Assembly: GCA_016794365.1 (NCBI GenBank)
Contig: JAEUKB010000023.1
Location: 1-64,000 of the forward strand
Reading direction: 5' to 3'
Origin: Myxococcales bacterium
GTDB lineage: Bacteria; Myxococcota_A; Polyangia; Palsa-1104; JAEUJZ01
Length of the DNA: 64,000 nt
Positions 1 through 8,064 of the stretch are shown piece by piece. The notes below the pieces were generated by a model that did no database searches, was not told where the DNA came from, and was given only the letters and a program-made list of their open reading frames with translations. Position 1 is the stretch's first letter, and the number at the start of each line of letters is the position of its first letter. The position numbers were made by a program, and so were the translations under genes.

Positions 1-140
1 CTACGAAACCAACAGTTTGAGCAAAGAGCGTGGGGGCGACCGGAGAGCTTTTTTTCGGGCCGCCTGCGGAACGGAAAAAAGTCTCGCAGGGTAGCGGGGC
101 CCCTCGCGAAACATGCGGGTTTGGGAATGGACGGGGTTTA
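1..140. other. Intergenic stretch, nothing recognised
   Basis: No open frame here has a credible start or family resemblance. The sequence is GC-rich with two A- or T-rich tracts (around 50-56 and 74-80). It leads into the 124-bp inverted-repeat element. Any gene to the left lies outside the window. Confidence 0.4.
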
Positions 141-264
141 GAACGCCTCACGAAACCGTCATGAGGAACCCTGATTGCAAAGAGGAGGACCGGAGCGTAC
201 GGCACAGTACGTGAGGACCGACGATGCAGCAGCCAGGGTCCGCAATAGGTTTCGTGAGGTGTTC
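141..264. repeat. 124-bp nested inverted-repeat element, copy 1
   Basis: The ends are 17-bp inverted repeats (141-157 and 248-264) that match at 16 of 17 positions. Inside them a second pair, ACCCTGATTGC on the left and GCAGCCAGGGT on the right, lies in nested complementary positions. A short CGTAC/GTACG stem surrounds the centre, so the whole unit can fold into one long imperfect hairpin. A near-identical copy is at 59245-59367 with a fragment at 59197-59220. The last base overlaps the first base of the trmO stop codon on the minus strand. It could be a non-autonomous mobile repeat (MITE-like) or a structured 3' UTR/terminator element. The sequence alone does not decide. Confidence 0.8.
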
Positions 265-728
265 TAGGACCAGTAGTCCTTCATCAGCTCGGTGGCCCAG
301 GCTGGCTGGCGGTGCTCGCCGCGCGGTCCGAACTCTTGTAGATACGGCTTTATGTCCAGCACGGGCGTTCCATCGATGGCATCCAGTCCCGACACCGTGA
401 TCCGCAGCCCATCGACCGCCACCAGCCGACAGACCGTGACGCCCAGGCGGTTTGGACGGTCTTTGGCCCGCTGCGCCAAGATGCCGGTGAGCGGCCAGTC
501 GGTGCGACCGCGTGGATGTCGCGCCCCCCGGCAAACCTTGGCTTCGTCCACCCGGTCAAAGACGTAGATCACCTCGATGTGAGAAAAGCCGTCGAGCCCG
601 AGCGTCGCCTCGGGCTGCACCATCGCCGCATCTAGCTCGATGACGCACGACTCTTTGTCCCAGTTGTCATCCGTTGGCTCTTTGCGAGAGCACACCACCC
701 GGCCCAGCGTCTGCACAGAACAGCTCAT
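264..728 (-). CDS. trmO: TrmO/TsaA-family tRNA methyltransferase
   Basis: This 154-residue protein resembles the TrmO (formerly TsaA/YaeB) family, which adds a methyl group from SAM to N6-threonylcarbamoyladenosine at position 37 of tRNA. The family signatures seen are the opening 'LGRVVCSRKEPTDDNW', the segment 'GFSHIEVIYVFDRVDE', and the block 'HPRGRTDWPLTGILAQRAKDRPNRLGVT', which ends in the characteristic R-PN-(R/P)-(L/I)-G core. It then continues to 'GLDAIDGTPVLDIKPY'. The start was placed at the methionine before 'SCSVQTLGRV' because that is where family similarity begins, although upstream ATGs are available. It is short for the family and lacks the extra C-terminal domain of E. coli TrmO, like many small bacterial members. 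The gene stands alone on its strand and its stop codon touches the 124-bp repeat. Confidence 0.82.
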   Translation of the reverse strand: MSCSVQTLGRVVCSRKEPTDDNWDKESCVIELDAAMVQPEATLGLDGFSHIEVIYVFDRVDEAKVCRGARHPRGRTDWPLTGILAQRAKDRPNRLGVTVCRLVAVDGLRITVSGLDAIDGTPVLDIKPYLQEFGPRGEHRQPAWATELMKDYWS

Positions 729-788
729 GTCCCCCATCATACGCGCGCACATGGGCGAGCAGCGCCGGCATTCCAAAGCCCGCCCAAG

Positions 789-1098
789 TTGTAGTCTTCC
801 TTACTCTACGTCTGCAGAATCGATCCGGATCGCGATCCCGCACCGTTTTGCATTTGCAGAACCGCCCCCAGGTACGACCGGGCGCTCTTCCGCGTTTGCA
901 GAACCGCCCCCAGGTACGACCGGGCGCTCTTCCGCATTTGCAGAACCGCCCCCGGTCGTCCTTCCGCACGTTTCCGCATTTGCAGAACCGCCCCCGGTCG
1001 TCCTTCCGCACGTTTTCGCGTTTGTAGAACCGCTGGAAGTCGTGCTTCTGCACGCTTCTGCCTGTGCAGAACCGACCTGGATCGCGACCCCGGCGGGT
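789..1098. repeat. 42-bp minisatellite array 1 (7 units)
   Basis: The core TTTGCAGAACCG (with variants) recurs with exact 42-bp spacing. The first G of GCAGAAC/GTAGAAC falls at 814, 856, 898, 940, 982, 1024 and 1066. The central units are nearly identical, while the outer units keep the core and the spacing but have different inter-core sequence (for example a CTGGAAGTCG or GATCCGGATCGCG version). A homologous array with the same leader (TTGTAGTC-TCCTTACT) and the same ending (TCGCGACCCCG) lies at 57820-58177. Because 42 is a multiple of three, long open frames run through it on both strands. I regard these as artefacts. Confidence 0.9.
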
Positions 1099-1100
1099 TT

Positions 1101-1751
1101 TTATTCTGTCGGAGCCACCGGGGCCAGCCACAGCCCGACCAGCGCATCGATCAAGCCATCGGCGGTCGAGCCCCAGGTCGCATCGCCGACCGCGCTGCCT
1201 TCTTGAACGGCCCGCTCGTGCTCTGCGCAGATGTGGACAATCAGCAGGCGGCACATGTCCCCGCGTGCGCGCAGCACGGGCTCCGGCAGGTGCGAGACAC
1301 GCTGAAACATTCCGTCAATCGCCCGCTGCATCGACACCGAGGAGCTTCTTACATCGCTGATAAACAGCTCGCGCAGCGTGGGATCGGTCGTCACCTGGGC
1401 CACAAAGCGCGCATACCAGGTCGGCTGATCCAGGGACGCCAGGTAGTCGGTGGTCGGGCGGACCAGGCAGGCCATGTAGTCGCGCAGCTCGGTGGACCCG
1501 GACAGCTGGGCCATCAGCTCGGCGCGGCGCTGCTCGATCGGCTGCTGGTGACGCCGAATGATCGCCACGATCAGATCCTGCTTGGTCCCAAAGTGATAGC
1601 CGACGGCGAAGTTGTTCGACTGCCCCGCCTCTTCACTGATCTGCCGGTTCGACACAGCCGCCACCCCGTGTAGGGCGAACAGTCTCTCTGCGGTCATCAA
1701 GATGCTCTCGCGCGTCTCGCTGCTTCGATCGGACTTTCCGTGGCTGACCAT
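1101..1751 (-). CDS. TetR-family transcriptional regulator
   Basis: A 216-residue one-component regulator. The N-terminal 60 residues form a TetR DNA-binding domain: 'RESILMTAERLFALHGVAAVSNRQISEEAG' is followed by 'NNFAVGYHFGTKQDLIVAIIRRH', the usual recognition helix and YxFGxKxxL end of the domain. The remainder is an all-helical ligand-binding and dimerisation region without a recognisable ligand. The ATG before 'VSHGKSDRSSETRES' gives a normal-length N-terminus. A longer in-frame extension upstream is not supported and would run into the neighbouring promoter. It is divergent from the three STAS-like genes, so it is a natural candidate to control them from the shared 130-bp gap, but no operator palindrome was recognised. 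Confidence 0.85.
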   Translation of the reverse strand: MVSHGKSDRSSETRESILMTAERLFALHGVAAVSNRQISEEAGQSNNFAVGYHFGTKQDLIVAIIRRHQQPIEQRRAELMAQLSGSTELRDYMACLVRPTTDYLASLDQPTWYARFVAQVTTDPTLRELFISDVRSSSVSMQRAIDGMFQRVSHLPEPVLRARGDMCRLLIVHICAEHERAVQEGSAVGDATWGSTADGLIDALVGLWLAPVAPTE

Positions 1752-1772
1752 GCCCCATGATGTACCACAGCG

Positions 1773-1838
1773 GACGGGCCGCTGGGCTGGCTTTGGTGCC
1801 TCGGGCACACACCGGACTCGCCGCGCGTGATACGATCG
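1773..1838 (+). promoter_or_regulatory. Duplicated promoter region, copy A
   Basis: About 65 bp upstream of the first STAS-like gene is repeated upstream of the second (2409-2469). Both copies start with GACGGGCCGCTGG and end with an extended -10-like element TGATACGAT (1828-1836 here). Copy A carries a 5-bp insertion. The distance from the end of TACGAT to the chosen ATG is 46 bp in both copies, which supports both the promoter call and the start codons. Confidence 0.6.
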
Positions 1839-1881
1839 CCCAGTCCGCAGCGTGTCTACGCTGGATCCACGGAGCCCCCAG

Positions 1882-2370
1882 ATGAAGAACCCCGCAGCAC
1901 CGCCACCCCATGGGACCGACACCGCCGCAGACCGCGAGGGAGTCTGGCAGCAGATCGGAACCCACCGGGTACGCAAGGTGGACGACTGCGTAGAGATGAT
2001 CTTGAACGGCCCGCTGCTGCTGCCAGAGATGCTAGCGATTGAGAAGCTTCAGTTTGCCGCCAACGACCAGTACGGCTACTGGCTGTCGCTCGTGGACTGT
2101 CACAACATGGACGGCATAGGCCCTGACACACGTCGCTACATCGCGGAGCGGTCACGCCTACACCCGCACCACGTCACCCTGTCGGCGCTGTACGGCTGTA
2201 GCCCGATGGTGCTCGCCCTAACGACGCTGATCAGCCGTGCGACTGCGCTGATTTCCGGCAAGCCCCAGCCCATTGAGATCTTCCGCGACGAAGCAAGTGC
2301 CCGTGCCTGCTTGGCGACGTTTCGCAAGGCGCGCGCCGGTGTGCCAAGCGCCAAGCCGCCCAGTCGTTGA
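1882..2370 (+). CDS. SpoIIAA/STAS-like protein, paralogue 1
   Basis: This 162-residue protein belongs to a family with three further members in the window (2513-2959, 2981-3463 and, more distant, 22266-22688). Shared features are an N-terminal strand segment around 'HRVRKVDDCVEMILNGPL', a central '(L/V)VDCH..(D/G)GI.P..RRYIAE' block and a C-terminal 'RDEASAR' motif. The size and the alternating strand/helix pattern fit the SpoIIAA-like/STAS fold of anti-anti-sigma factors, but the canonical phosphorylatable Ser/Thr motif is not obvious. The fold is therefore an inference. The ATG at 1882 is preferred over the upstream GTG at 1852 because a GGAG lies just before it and its distance to the duplicated promoter matches paralogue 2. 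Confidence 0.65.
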   Translation: MKNPAAPPPHGTDTAADREGVWQQIGTHRVRKVDDCVEMILNGPLLLPEMLAIEKLQFAANDQYGYWLSLVDCHNMDGIGPDTRRYIAERSRLHPHHVTLSALYGCSPMVLALTTLISRATALISGKPQPIEIFRDEASARACLATFRKARAGVPSAKPPSR

Positions 2371-2408
2371 CGCCGCGCCTGCTCCACGAACGGACGGCTG
2401 GTGGCGGC

Positions 2409-2469
2409 GACGGGCCGCTGGCTTTGGCAGCTCGGGCAAACACCGCAGTCGCCGTGCGTGATACGATCG
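2409..2469 (+). promoter_or_regulatory. Duplicated promoter region, copy B
   Basis: This is the second copy of the block at 1773-1838, without the 5-bp insertion. The extended -10-like TGATACGAT lies at 2459-2467, and the ATG of paralogue 2 follows 46 bp after it. The third paralogue has no such copy and probably depends on this promoter. Confidence 0.6.
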
Positions 2470-2512
2470 GCTGGCGCAGCACTTGTGTTGGCTCGCCCAA
2501 AGGACCGACGCG

Positions 2513-2959
2513 ATGACCGCACCCGATTCAGACATCCCGTGGCAGCCGGTTGGACAGCACCGCATGCGTGCGGTCCACGACACGGTTGAAATCAGCATCG
2601 TTGGGTCGATGTCGCTCGCAGAGTTTGAGCAGTTTGAGCAGCTTCAGCTCCAGCTCGACCGGACCTTTCAGTACTCGCTGGTCCTGGCGGACTGTAGCCA
2701 AGCAGGAGATCTGTCGCCGCAGGCGCGCCGCCACATCGCAGAGCAGGCCCGGCTGCATCCTGACCGCAAGCAGTTTTCCGCGATGTACGGATGCCGCCCG
2801 GTGACGATCGTGGTGGTGACGCTGCTTTCGCGGGCCGTCTTGCTGTTTTCGGGCAAGAAGCATCCGGTCGAGCTGTGTCGTGACGAAGCCTCTGCCCGAG
2901 AGATCCTGGCCGCAAGTCGGCGCACGTTCCAAGCCGCGCTGGCCGAAACGCCGCGCTAG
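2513..2959 (+). CDS. SpoIIAA/STAS-like protein, paralogue 2
   Basis: This 148-residue protein is clearly homologous to its two neighbours. 'LAEFEQFEQLQLQLDRTFQYSLVLADC' precedes 'SPQARRHIAEQARLHPDRKQFSAMYGC', and the protein ends with 'RDEASAREILAASRR'. The ATG has an AAAGGA ribosome site at the right distance. It is more similar to paralogue 3 than to paralogue 1: both share the repeated 'QFEQ' stretch and the 'RRTFQ/RRKFQ' ending. This suggests a first duplication that included the promoter and a later one without it. A role in signalling by partner switching is only inferred from the presumed fold. Confidence 0.65.
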   Translation: MTAPDSDIPWQPVGQHRMRAVHDTVEISIVGSMSLAEFEQFEQLQLQLDRTFQYSLVLADCSQAGDLSPQARRHIAEQARLHPDRKQFSAMYGCRPVTIVVVTLLSRAVLLFSGKKHPVELCRDEASAREILAASRRTFQAALAETPR

Positions 2960-2980
2960 CGCCGTGAAGGGAAGGACACG

Positions 2981-3463
2981 ATGGACCCGATCACTCACAA
3001 CCCCCAGAAAGCGGCTGGCCTTGCGGGCGTGCAAGATCCGCCGTGGTCGCAGGTTGGTCTGCACCGGATTCGGGTGGTTCACGACACGGTGGAGTGGATC
3101 TTGGACGGGCCGGTGTCGCTGACCGAGCTTCAGCAGTTTGAGCAGTTCCAGTATCAGATCGAGCGGACCTTCCAGTACGTGCTGATCCTGGTGGACTGTC
3201 ACAAAGCGGGCGGGATTTCTCCGCAGGCACGGCGCTACGTTGCGGAACAGACGAAGCTGCGTCCTGACCTCAAGACGTTTTCGGCGCTGTACGGGTGCAG
3301 CCCGATGATTGTGGCGCTTTCGACGCTGGTTGTGCGAGCGATCACGCTGTTTTCCGGCAGGCCGCATCCGGTCGAGATCTGTCGCGACGAAGCCTCTGCG
3401 CGTGAGCACATGGCCGCGTTTCGACGCAAGTTCCAAGTTGAGCTGGGCAAGCCGCCGCGCTAG
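2981..3463 (+). CDS. SpoIIAA/STAS-like protein, paralogue 3
   Basis: The third tandem member, 160 residues, begins 21 bp after paralogue 2 behind a strong GAAGGGAAGGA ribosome site, so the two are probably co-transcribed. It contains 'LTELQQFEQFQYQIERTFQYVLILVDCHKAGGISPQARRYVAEQ' and 'PVEICRDEASAREHMAAFRRKF'. It is convergent with the histidine kinase on the other side. No signal peptide or membrane helix is evident, although a moderately hydrophobic helix follows 'YGCSPMIV' in all paralogues. Confidence 0.65.
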   Translation: MDPITHNPQKAAGLAGVQDPPWSQVGLHRIRVVHDTVEWILDGPVSLTELQQFEQFQYQIERTFQYVLILVDCHKAGGISPQARRYVAEQTKLRPDLKTFSALYGCSPMIVALSTLVVRAITLFSGRPHPVEICRDEASAREHMAAFRRKFQVELGKPPR

Positions 3464-3501
3464 CGCTTGCTGCGTGGGTACACGAGCGCGCGGTCGCGGG
3501 T

Positions 3502-5553
3502 TTAGGGGGTGGGCTGGTGGCGGTGCGGCTCGGGGCTCAGTCGCAGCTCGATGACGACACGGGTGCCGCCGCTCTTGCGGTTGAGCAGGCGAATCCGGCC
3601 CCCGGCTTCTTCGACGATCTGCTTGGTGATGGCCAGCCCCAGCCCGGTGCCGCGCGTCTTGGTGGAAAAGAACGGATCAAAGACCCGCCGCCGCACGGCT
3701 GGGCTGATGCCCGCGCCGCTGTCGGCAATGGTGATCAAGACGGGCCGCTCGCGATGCTTGGGGCTGCGCTGCCTGCGGACGGTACACTCAATCACCGAGC
3801 GCAGGGGGTCGCCGGGGGTGGCGGCCTCGCAGGCGTTGATGAGCACGTTCCACAGCACCTGGCGAAGCTGGTCACCGTCAATCAGCGCAAAGACCCCAGC
3901 GGGCAGCAGCGGTGCCGGGACATCGAGCCGCAGTGACAGCCCGTGCGCTTTGCCGCGCAGCAGATCGAGCACTTCCCGCAGCACCGCCACCACATCGGTA
4001 CGCTGCACGGTGGCGCGGGTCGGACGGGCAAAGCGCAGCACGTTTTGCAAGATGCGATCGAGCCGCTGGACCTCGCTGCCGATGGCCAGGGCTTCGGGAC
4101 GGACGGCGCTATCGGCGGGCAGCTCTTCGGCGATGACCTGAGCGGCGGCCCCAATCGACACCAGCGGGTTGCGCACTTCATGGGCAATGCGGGCAGCCAT
4201 CTCGCCCAGGGCCGACAGTCGCTCGGTCTGAAGCAGGCGCAGACGCAGGCGCTGTCGCTCGGCATCATCGCGCTTGCGCTCGGTCTGATCGCGAATGCGA
4301 AACACCGCCCCCACGGCAAGGCCGGTGTCATCGCCCAGCAGCAAGGCCGAGACATGACCGACAAAGCGCTCTTTGCGCTGATCAGGCAGGGCGCGGATGA
4401 GACGCAGCTCGGCTTCGGCAAAGCCAGTGTGCGGCAGCCGGGACAGCAGATCCTTGAGCTGCGCTTTGGCGTTCGGGGTGGCCGCAAGCTCGAGCACGGA
4501 CCGTCCACACAGCTTGTCGGGCAATAGTCCCAGCACCTGCTGGCTGGCGTCGTTGACCTGCTGAATCACCGCGCGGGCATCGAGCGTGAGAATCGCATCG
4601 CCAATCGAGCGCATGACCTTGGCCAGGCGGTCTTTGGCCAGCAGGCTCTCGCGCCGGACCTGCTGGCTCCAGCCGAGATCTTCGACGGCGACCGCAACGA
4701 GCAGCCCGGACGGACTGGGCAGCGGATCTTTGCTGGGCAGGGCCATCTTGCGAAGCTGCACTCGCAGCGGCCATGGGGTGGTGATGCCCGCAACGACGCT
4801 GGGACGGTTGGCCGACACCGACACGACGACCGATTCGCCCGCTGACAGTCGCTCGGCCAGGTCGGGCGCGCAGAGCAGCTCTGGCGAGGGCAGACGAAGC
4901 ACCTGATGCAGCGGCTGACCGTCCATCGGCGGATCGCGACAGACAAGCTGGCTGCCATCAGGGGACAGCTCACAGGTCCACAGCTGCGGCGGCGGAACGG
5001 CGAGCGCGCCAAGCTGCTCCAGGCGCTGGGCGGTGTTCTGAAGGGCGTCTGACTCCAGCTCGGCCCCGACCCGCTCGGCATAGGAGATGAGCAGATCGCG
5101 CTCACTGCCGGTAAAGCCCGCGCTGCCGGGCCGATCGACCAGCATCACCCCGAGCGCGCGAATCCGTCCCAGCACCGGCACCGCCGCAAACGAGCGTGCG
5201 CCCGCAATCGCATGAATCGACTCGAGGATCTCGGACGGGAGCACGCCGCCCGCGAGATCCGCGACATCGGTGGACAGAAGCACCCGCTCTTCCCGCAGGG
5301 CGCGCACGATCAAGCTGTGCTCGACCTTGAGCGGAATGTGCAGGCCGCCGAGCTGAAAGCCGAGCGCGTGCTCAACCTGGACCAAGTCCCCCGCCGAGCG
5401 AGGATTCACTGCGACCGCCATCCGCAGCGTCTGCCGGTCTTCATCGAGCAGCGCCAGGCTGGCACTGTTGCACGGCAGCGTCTGGGCCACCGCGTACAAA
5501 ATGGCTTGCAAAGACTTGAGCGCCGACGTGGTTTCCGACACGGACCGGAGCAT
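3502..5553 (-). CDS. NtrB-type sensor histidine kinase (GAF-PAS-HisKA-HATPase)
   Basis: A 683-residue soluble histidine kinase. Residues 1-170 look like a GAF domain, a PAS domain spans about 305-425 ('MRSIGDAILTLDARAVIQQVND'), and the dimerisation/phosphoacceptor helix has 'HEVRNPL' with the phospho-accepting histidine near 458. The C-terminus is a complete ATPase domain with N-box 'NVLINACEAA', G1 'DSGAGI' and G2 'TGLGLAI'. 'HEVRNPL' is typical of NtrB/AtoS-like kinases that partner NtrC-type sigma-54 activators. No response regulator is adjacent. The nearest NtrC-type gene is at 25513. No transmembrane segments were seen, so it should sense a cytoplasmic signal. It lies 20 bp downstream of the RnfC-like iron-sulfur protein on the same strand and they almost certainly share a transcript. 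Confidence 0.88.
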   Translation of the reverse strand: MLRSVSETTSALKSLQAILYAVAQTLPCNSASLALLDEDRQTLRMAVAVNPRSAGDLVQVEHALGFQLGGLHIPLKVEHSLIVRALREERVLLSTDVADLAGGVLPSEILESIHAIAGARSFAAVPVLGRIRALGVMLVDRPGSAGFTGSERDLLISYAERVGAELESDALQNTAQRLEQLGALAVPPPQLWTCELSPDGSQLVCRDPPMDGQPLHQVLRLPSPELLCAPDLAERLSAGESVVVSVSANRPSVVAGITTPWPLRVQLRKMALPSKDPLPSPSGLLVAVAVEDLGWSQQVRRESLLAKDRLAKVMRSIGDAILTLDARAVIQQVNDASQQVLGLLPDKLCGRSVLELAATPNAKAQLKDLLSRLPHTGFAEAELRLIRALPDQRKERFVGHVSALLLGDDTGLAVGAVFRIRDQTERKRDDAERQRLRLRLLQTERLSALGEMAARIAHEVRNPLVSIGAAAQVIAEELPADSAVRPEALAIGSEVQRLDRILQNVLRFARPTRATVQRTDVVAVLREVLDLLRGKAHGLSLRLDVPAPLLPAGVFALIDGDQLRQVLWNVLINACEAATPGDPLRSVIECTVRRQRSPKHRERPVLITIADSGAGISPAVRRRVFDPFFSTKTRGTGLGLAITKQIVEEAGGRIRLLNRKSGGTRVVIELRLSPEPHRHQPTP

Positions 5554-5573
5554 CGTCGCTCGCGGCTACGCTG

Positions 5574-6671
5574 TCAATCCGGCCCGAAGTCGGACAGACC
5601 CAGCCGCCGCAAGGCCAGCTCGATCGGAATGCGCACACTCGAAGGGGGCGGGGTCGGATGGTGTCGCTGCGGCAAGAGCAGCGGTCGCACAAGGCGCGGG
5701 TCCACAAAGAGCGCGGCGGGCAGAAGCCCGGCTGGACACATCACCGAGCAGGCGCCACAGCCAGAGCACGCAGACGAAAGATGCTGGGAGAGCGGCTTGT
5801 GCAGCGCGAGCGCTTGCATCTCACGGTGCGGCGACAGCGACTCGGGACAATAGGCGCTACACAGCTCGCAGCCGAGGCAGGCGTTGGTGATGCGCAGTGT
5901 GGGATCGCGCAGCAGCCTGCGTCGCGTAAGCAGCTCATGATCGGCGGGCAGGATGAGCAGGTGTGAGACATCGCTGGGCAGCGGCTCATCCGCGCCCCAA
6001 GGCTGTCCGGTGAGCGCGCCGCCACACAAGGCCACCCACGCAGCGGACGTACTGCCCAGGCAGCGCCGGACCAGCTCTCGCGGGGTCCACGCGGGGGACG
6101 TGACGCCTTCGACCGCCAGATCGAGCACCTGCGGCTGCTGAACCGCCCCGACAACCGAGCACAGGGCAAGCGGCGGCCTGCGCGCGATGAGCGCCCCGAC
6201 CTGTGCCACGGTCAGCGGATCCACCACCCAGACCGCGCCCGCGTCTTTGGCCAGCTCCCGCGCGGGATCGGACGGAAAGGACGGCGAAGTCGCAGCGACC
6301 CGGATCGCGGTCTTGTCACAGAGCCGTTGCAGCTCGCCCAGCGCTGTTACGGACGACGTGGCAAAGCCGACCTGCGGTGCCGCCGTGGCCAGCTTGAGCG
6401 CAGCCAGCCCATCGACAAGGAGCTGTCCGTGCGCAATGCACAGCGCCACAAAGAGCTGACCGAGCGGCGGTTCCCAGTCTCCATCGACCCAGATCGCGGA
6501 CAGAAGTCCCGGTCGCTCATCGACAAAGCGCGGCCACAGGGGACTTGGGAGCGAGGACTCCGAAAGCAGGGTCCGCAGCGCGATCGCAGCCTGGGCACGC
6601 TCACTGCCAAGCAAGCGAGCGGCAAACGGCGACAAGGAACTCTGCACGGGAGCAGCCATGGGCGCGGCCAT
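5574..6671 (-). CDS. RnfC/PduS-like 2x[4Fe-4S] ferredoxin-domain protein
   Basis: The C-terminal third carries two [4Fe-4S] motifs, 'CLGCELCSAYCPE' and 'CSGCGACSVMCPA', as in the ferredoxin part of RnfC and PduS-like electron-transfer subunits. The roughly 230 residues before them look like a diverged version of the Rnf NADH/SLBB core, but glycine-rich flavin-binding motifs are weak. I therefore call only the ferredoxin part with confidence. The 365-residue length assumes the ATG at 6671. A GTG at 6725 and an ATG at 6659 are alternatives, and none has a clear ribosome site. No other Rnf subunits are nearby. Its unusual neighbour is a cytosolic GAF/PAS histidine kinase 20 bp downstream, suggesting that this protein helps pass a redox state to the kinase rather than serving in an Rnf pump. 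Confidence 0.65.
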   Translation of the reverse strand: MAAPMAAPVQSSLSPFAARLLGSERAQAAIALRTLLSESSLPSPLWPRFVDERPGLLSAIWVDGDWEPPLGQLFVALCIAHGQLLVDGLAALKLATAAPQVGFATSSVTALGELQRLCDKTAIRVAATSPSFPSDPARELAKDAGAVWVVDPLTVAQVGALIARRPPLALCSVVGAVQQPQVLDLAVEGVTSPAWTPRELVRRCLGSTSAAWVALCGGALTGQPWGADEPLPSDVSHLLILPADHELLTRRRLLRDPTLRITNACLGCELCSAYCPESLSPHREMQALALHKPLSQHLSSACSGCGACSVMCPAGLLPAALFVDPRLVRPLLLPQRHHPTPPPSSVRIPIELALRRLGLSDFGPD

Positions 6672-6827
6672 GCTAGCAGAATCCGCTGCGATGTCGCGTG
6701 GATACAAGGACGATTGGCGACGCACAAGCTATCCGTCACACTCATGATGGGGTGATGCGAGGGTCGTGGCTTTGGGATGGACGCTCTGAGATCGCCTTTG
6801 TGACAGCACCACGAGGAGGAGATCCGG

Positions 6828-7916
6828 ATGCCCAAGCGCGCGCTGCTTCTGCTTGGTGTTCTGACTGGGTGTGACGGTCTGTGGCAGGGGTTACGACAGC
6901 CGGTTTCCGAAAACTGTGTGGTCAATCCTTCGGCGTGTGGTGGCGGACAAGTCTGCAATGCCAACACCGAGCTGTGCGAGCCCGCAGAGAGCGGTACAGC
7001 GGACATGGCCAGCAGCGGCCCAGGGCCCACCTGCGGACCCAGTGACTTTTGCTGGCAGAGTCCACTGCCGAGCGGAAACCTGCTGCGGAGCGTTTCGCTT
7101 CTGTCCGCGCAGAGCGGTCTGAGCGTCGGTGACCAAGGCAACATCTGGCAGCTCGGTCCGTCAGGCTGGCAGCAGTCCCAGAGCCCGACCCGCAGCACGC
7201 TGTACGGGGTGTCAATGGCTTCGCCCAGCTCAGCGGTGGCGGTGGGTCAGGCCGGTACGGTGCTGCGCTTTGATGGCAGCAAGTGGTCAGCGGTGAGCTG
7301 CGGCACAACCGTCACCCTGCGCAGCGTCCACAGCTTCCCAAGTGGCGACGCATTTTTGGTCGGCGACCAAGGCACGGTGCTGCGGCTGAGCGGTTCTTCC
7401 TGTAGTCCGGTCGCGAGCGGTGTCTCGGTGCAGCTCAACGCGGTCGATGCCATCGATCCGTCCACCGTGTGGGTCGCGGGCGCAAACGGAACCATCCTGT
7501 TTTTTGACGGCACAAGCTTCCGTTCCCAAACAAGCGGCACCAAGGAAGAGCTGCGCGGCATCTACGCTGCGACCTCTGCCGAAGCGTTCGCCTGTGGGAC
7601 ACGCGGCACCCTGCTGCGCTATTCGCTCGGCGCGTGGAGCGGGCTGAACCTGGGCACCACGCAGTCGCTCGATGCGATCTCGGGCAAGCTGGCTGACAAC
7701 GTGATGGTCAGCGCAGCCAACGGCAGTGTCTATCGCTTCGATGGCACAAGCTGGCGGCTGCTTCCTGCGCTGACCAAGTACCGCTTAGAAGGTGTGGCGG
7801 TCACAGACACAGAGTCGCTCTTGGTCGGAGACTTCGGAACCATCCTCTGCGGGAATTTGAACAAAGCCCCAGCCGGACTACGCGGGCTGCGGACTGCGTA
7901 CAGCGACTTTGTGTGA
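6828..7916 (+). CDS. Beta-propeller lipoprotein (BNR/Kelch-like repeats)
   Basis: This 362-residue exported protein has a lipoprotein signal (hydrophobic run ending in the lipobox 'LTGC' near residue 16). A cysteine-containing linker ('CGGGQVCNANTELCEP') precedes about six blades of the form 'A(V/F)VG..GTVLRFDGSKW'. Each blade has a conserved V-G-x-x-G-T-(V/I)-L core, as in the 'WD40/YVTN/BNR-like' propellers common in myxobacterial secretomes. The start is fixed by a strong GAGGAGGAG site. A related propeller without a signal peptide is at 9880-10839. A surface or extracellular binding scaffold is the reasonable inference, and no enzymatic motif was seen. Confidence 0.75.
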   Translation: MPKRALLLLGVLTGCDGLWQGLRQPVSENCVVNPSACGGGQVCNANTELCEPAESGTADMASSGPGPTCGPSDFCWQSPLPSGNLLRSVSLLSAQSGLSVGDQGNIWQLGPSGWQQSQSPTRSTLYGVSMASPSSAVAVGQAGTVLRFDGSKWSAVSCGTTVTLRSVHSFPSGDAFLVGDQGTVLRLSGSSCSPVASGVSVQLNAVDAIDPSTVWVAGANGTILFFDGTSFRSQTSGTKEELRGIYAATSAEAFACGTRGTLLRYSLGAWSGLNLGTTQSLDAISGKLADNVMVSAANGSVYRFDGTSWRLLPALTKYRLEGVAVTDTESLLVGDFGTILCGNLNKAPAGLRGLRTAYSDFV

Positions 7917-8064
7917 TGTGGCGGCAGCGGCGCTGCGGGTCCGATCTTGACGCAGATAAGGTGAAGATCGCGCGCGCACAGAAGTCTTGCGCGTCCAGTC
8001 CACCTACGCGGCATCCTATCGAGCAGTGTCTGTACCGATGGACGAAACAAAGGAGTAGGTCGCG

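Noticed and set aside
789..1098. Possible CRISPR array (regular repeats with spacers)
   Set aside because: The conserved core is only about 12 bp and the inter-core sequences in the central units are near-identical, not unique spacers. There is no Cas gene in the window. It behaves as a 42-bp minisatellite.
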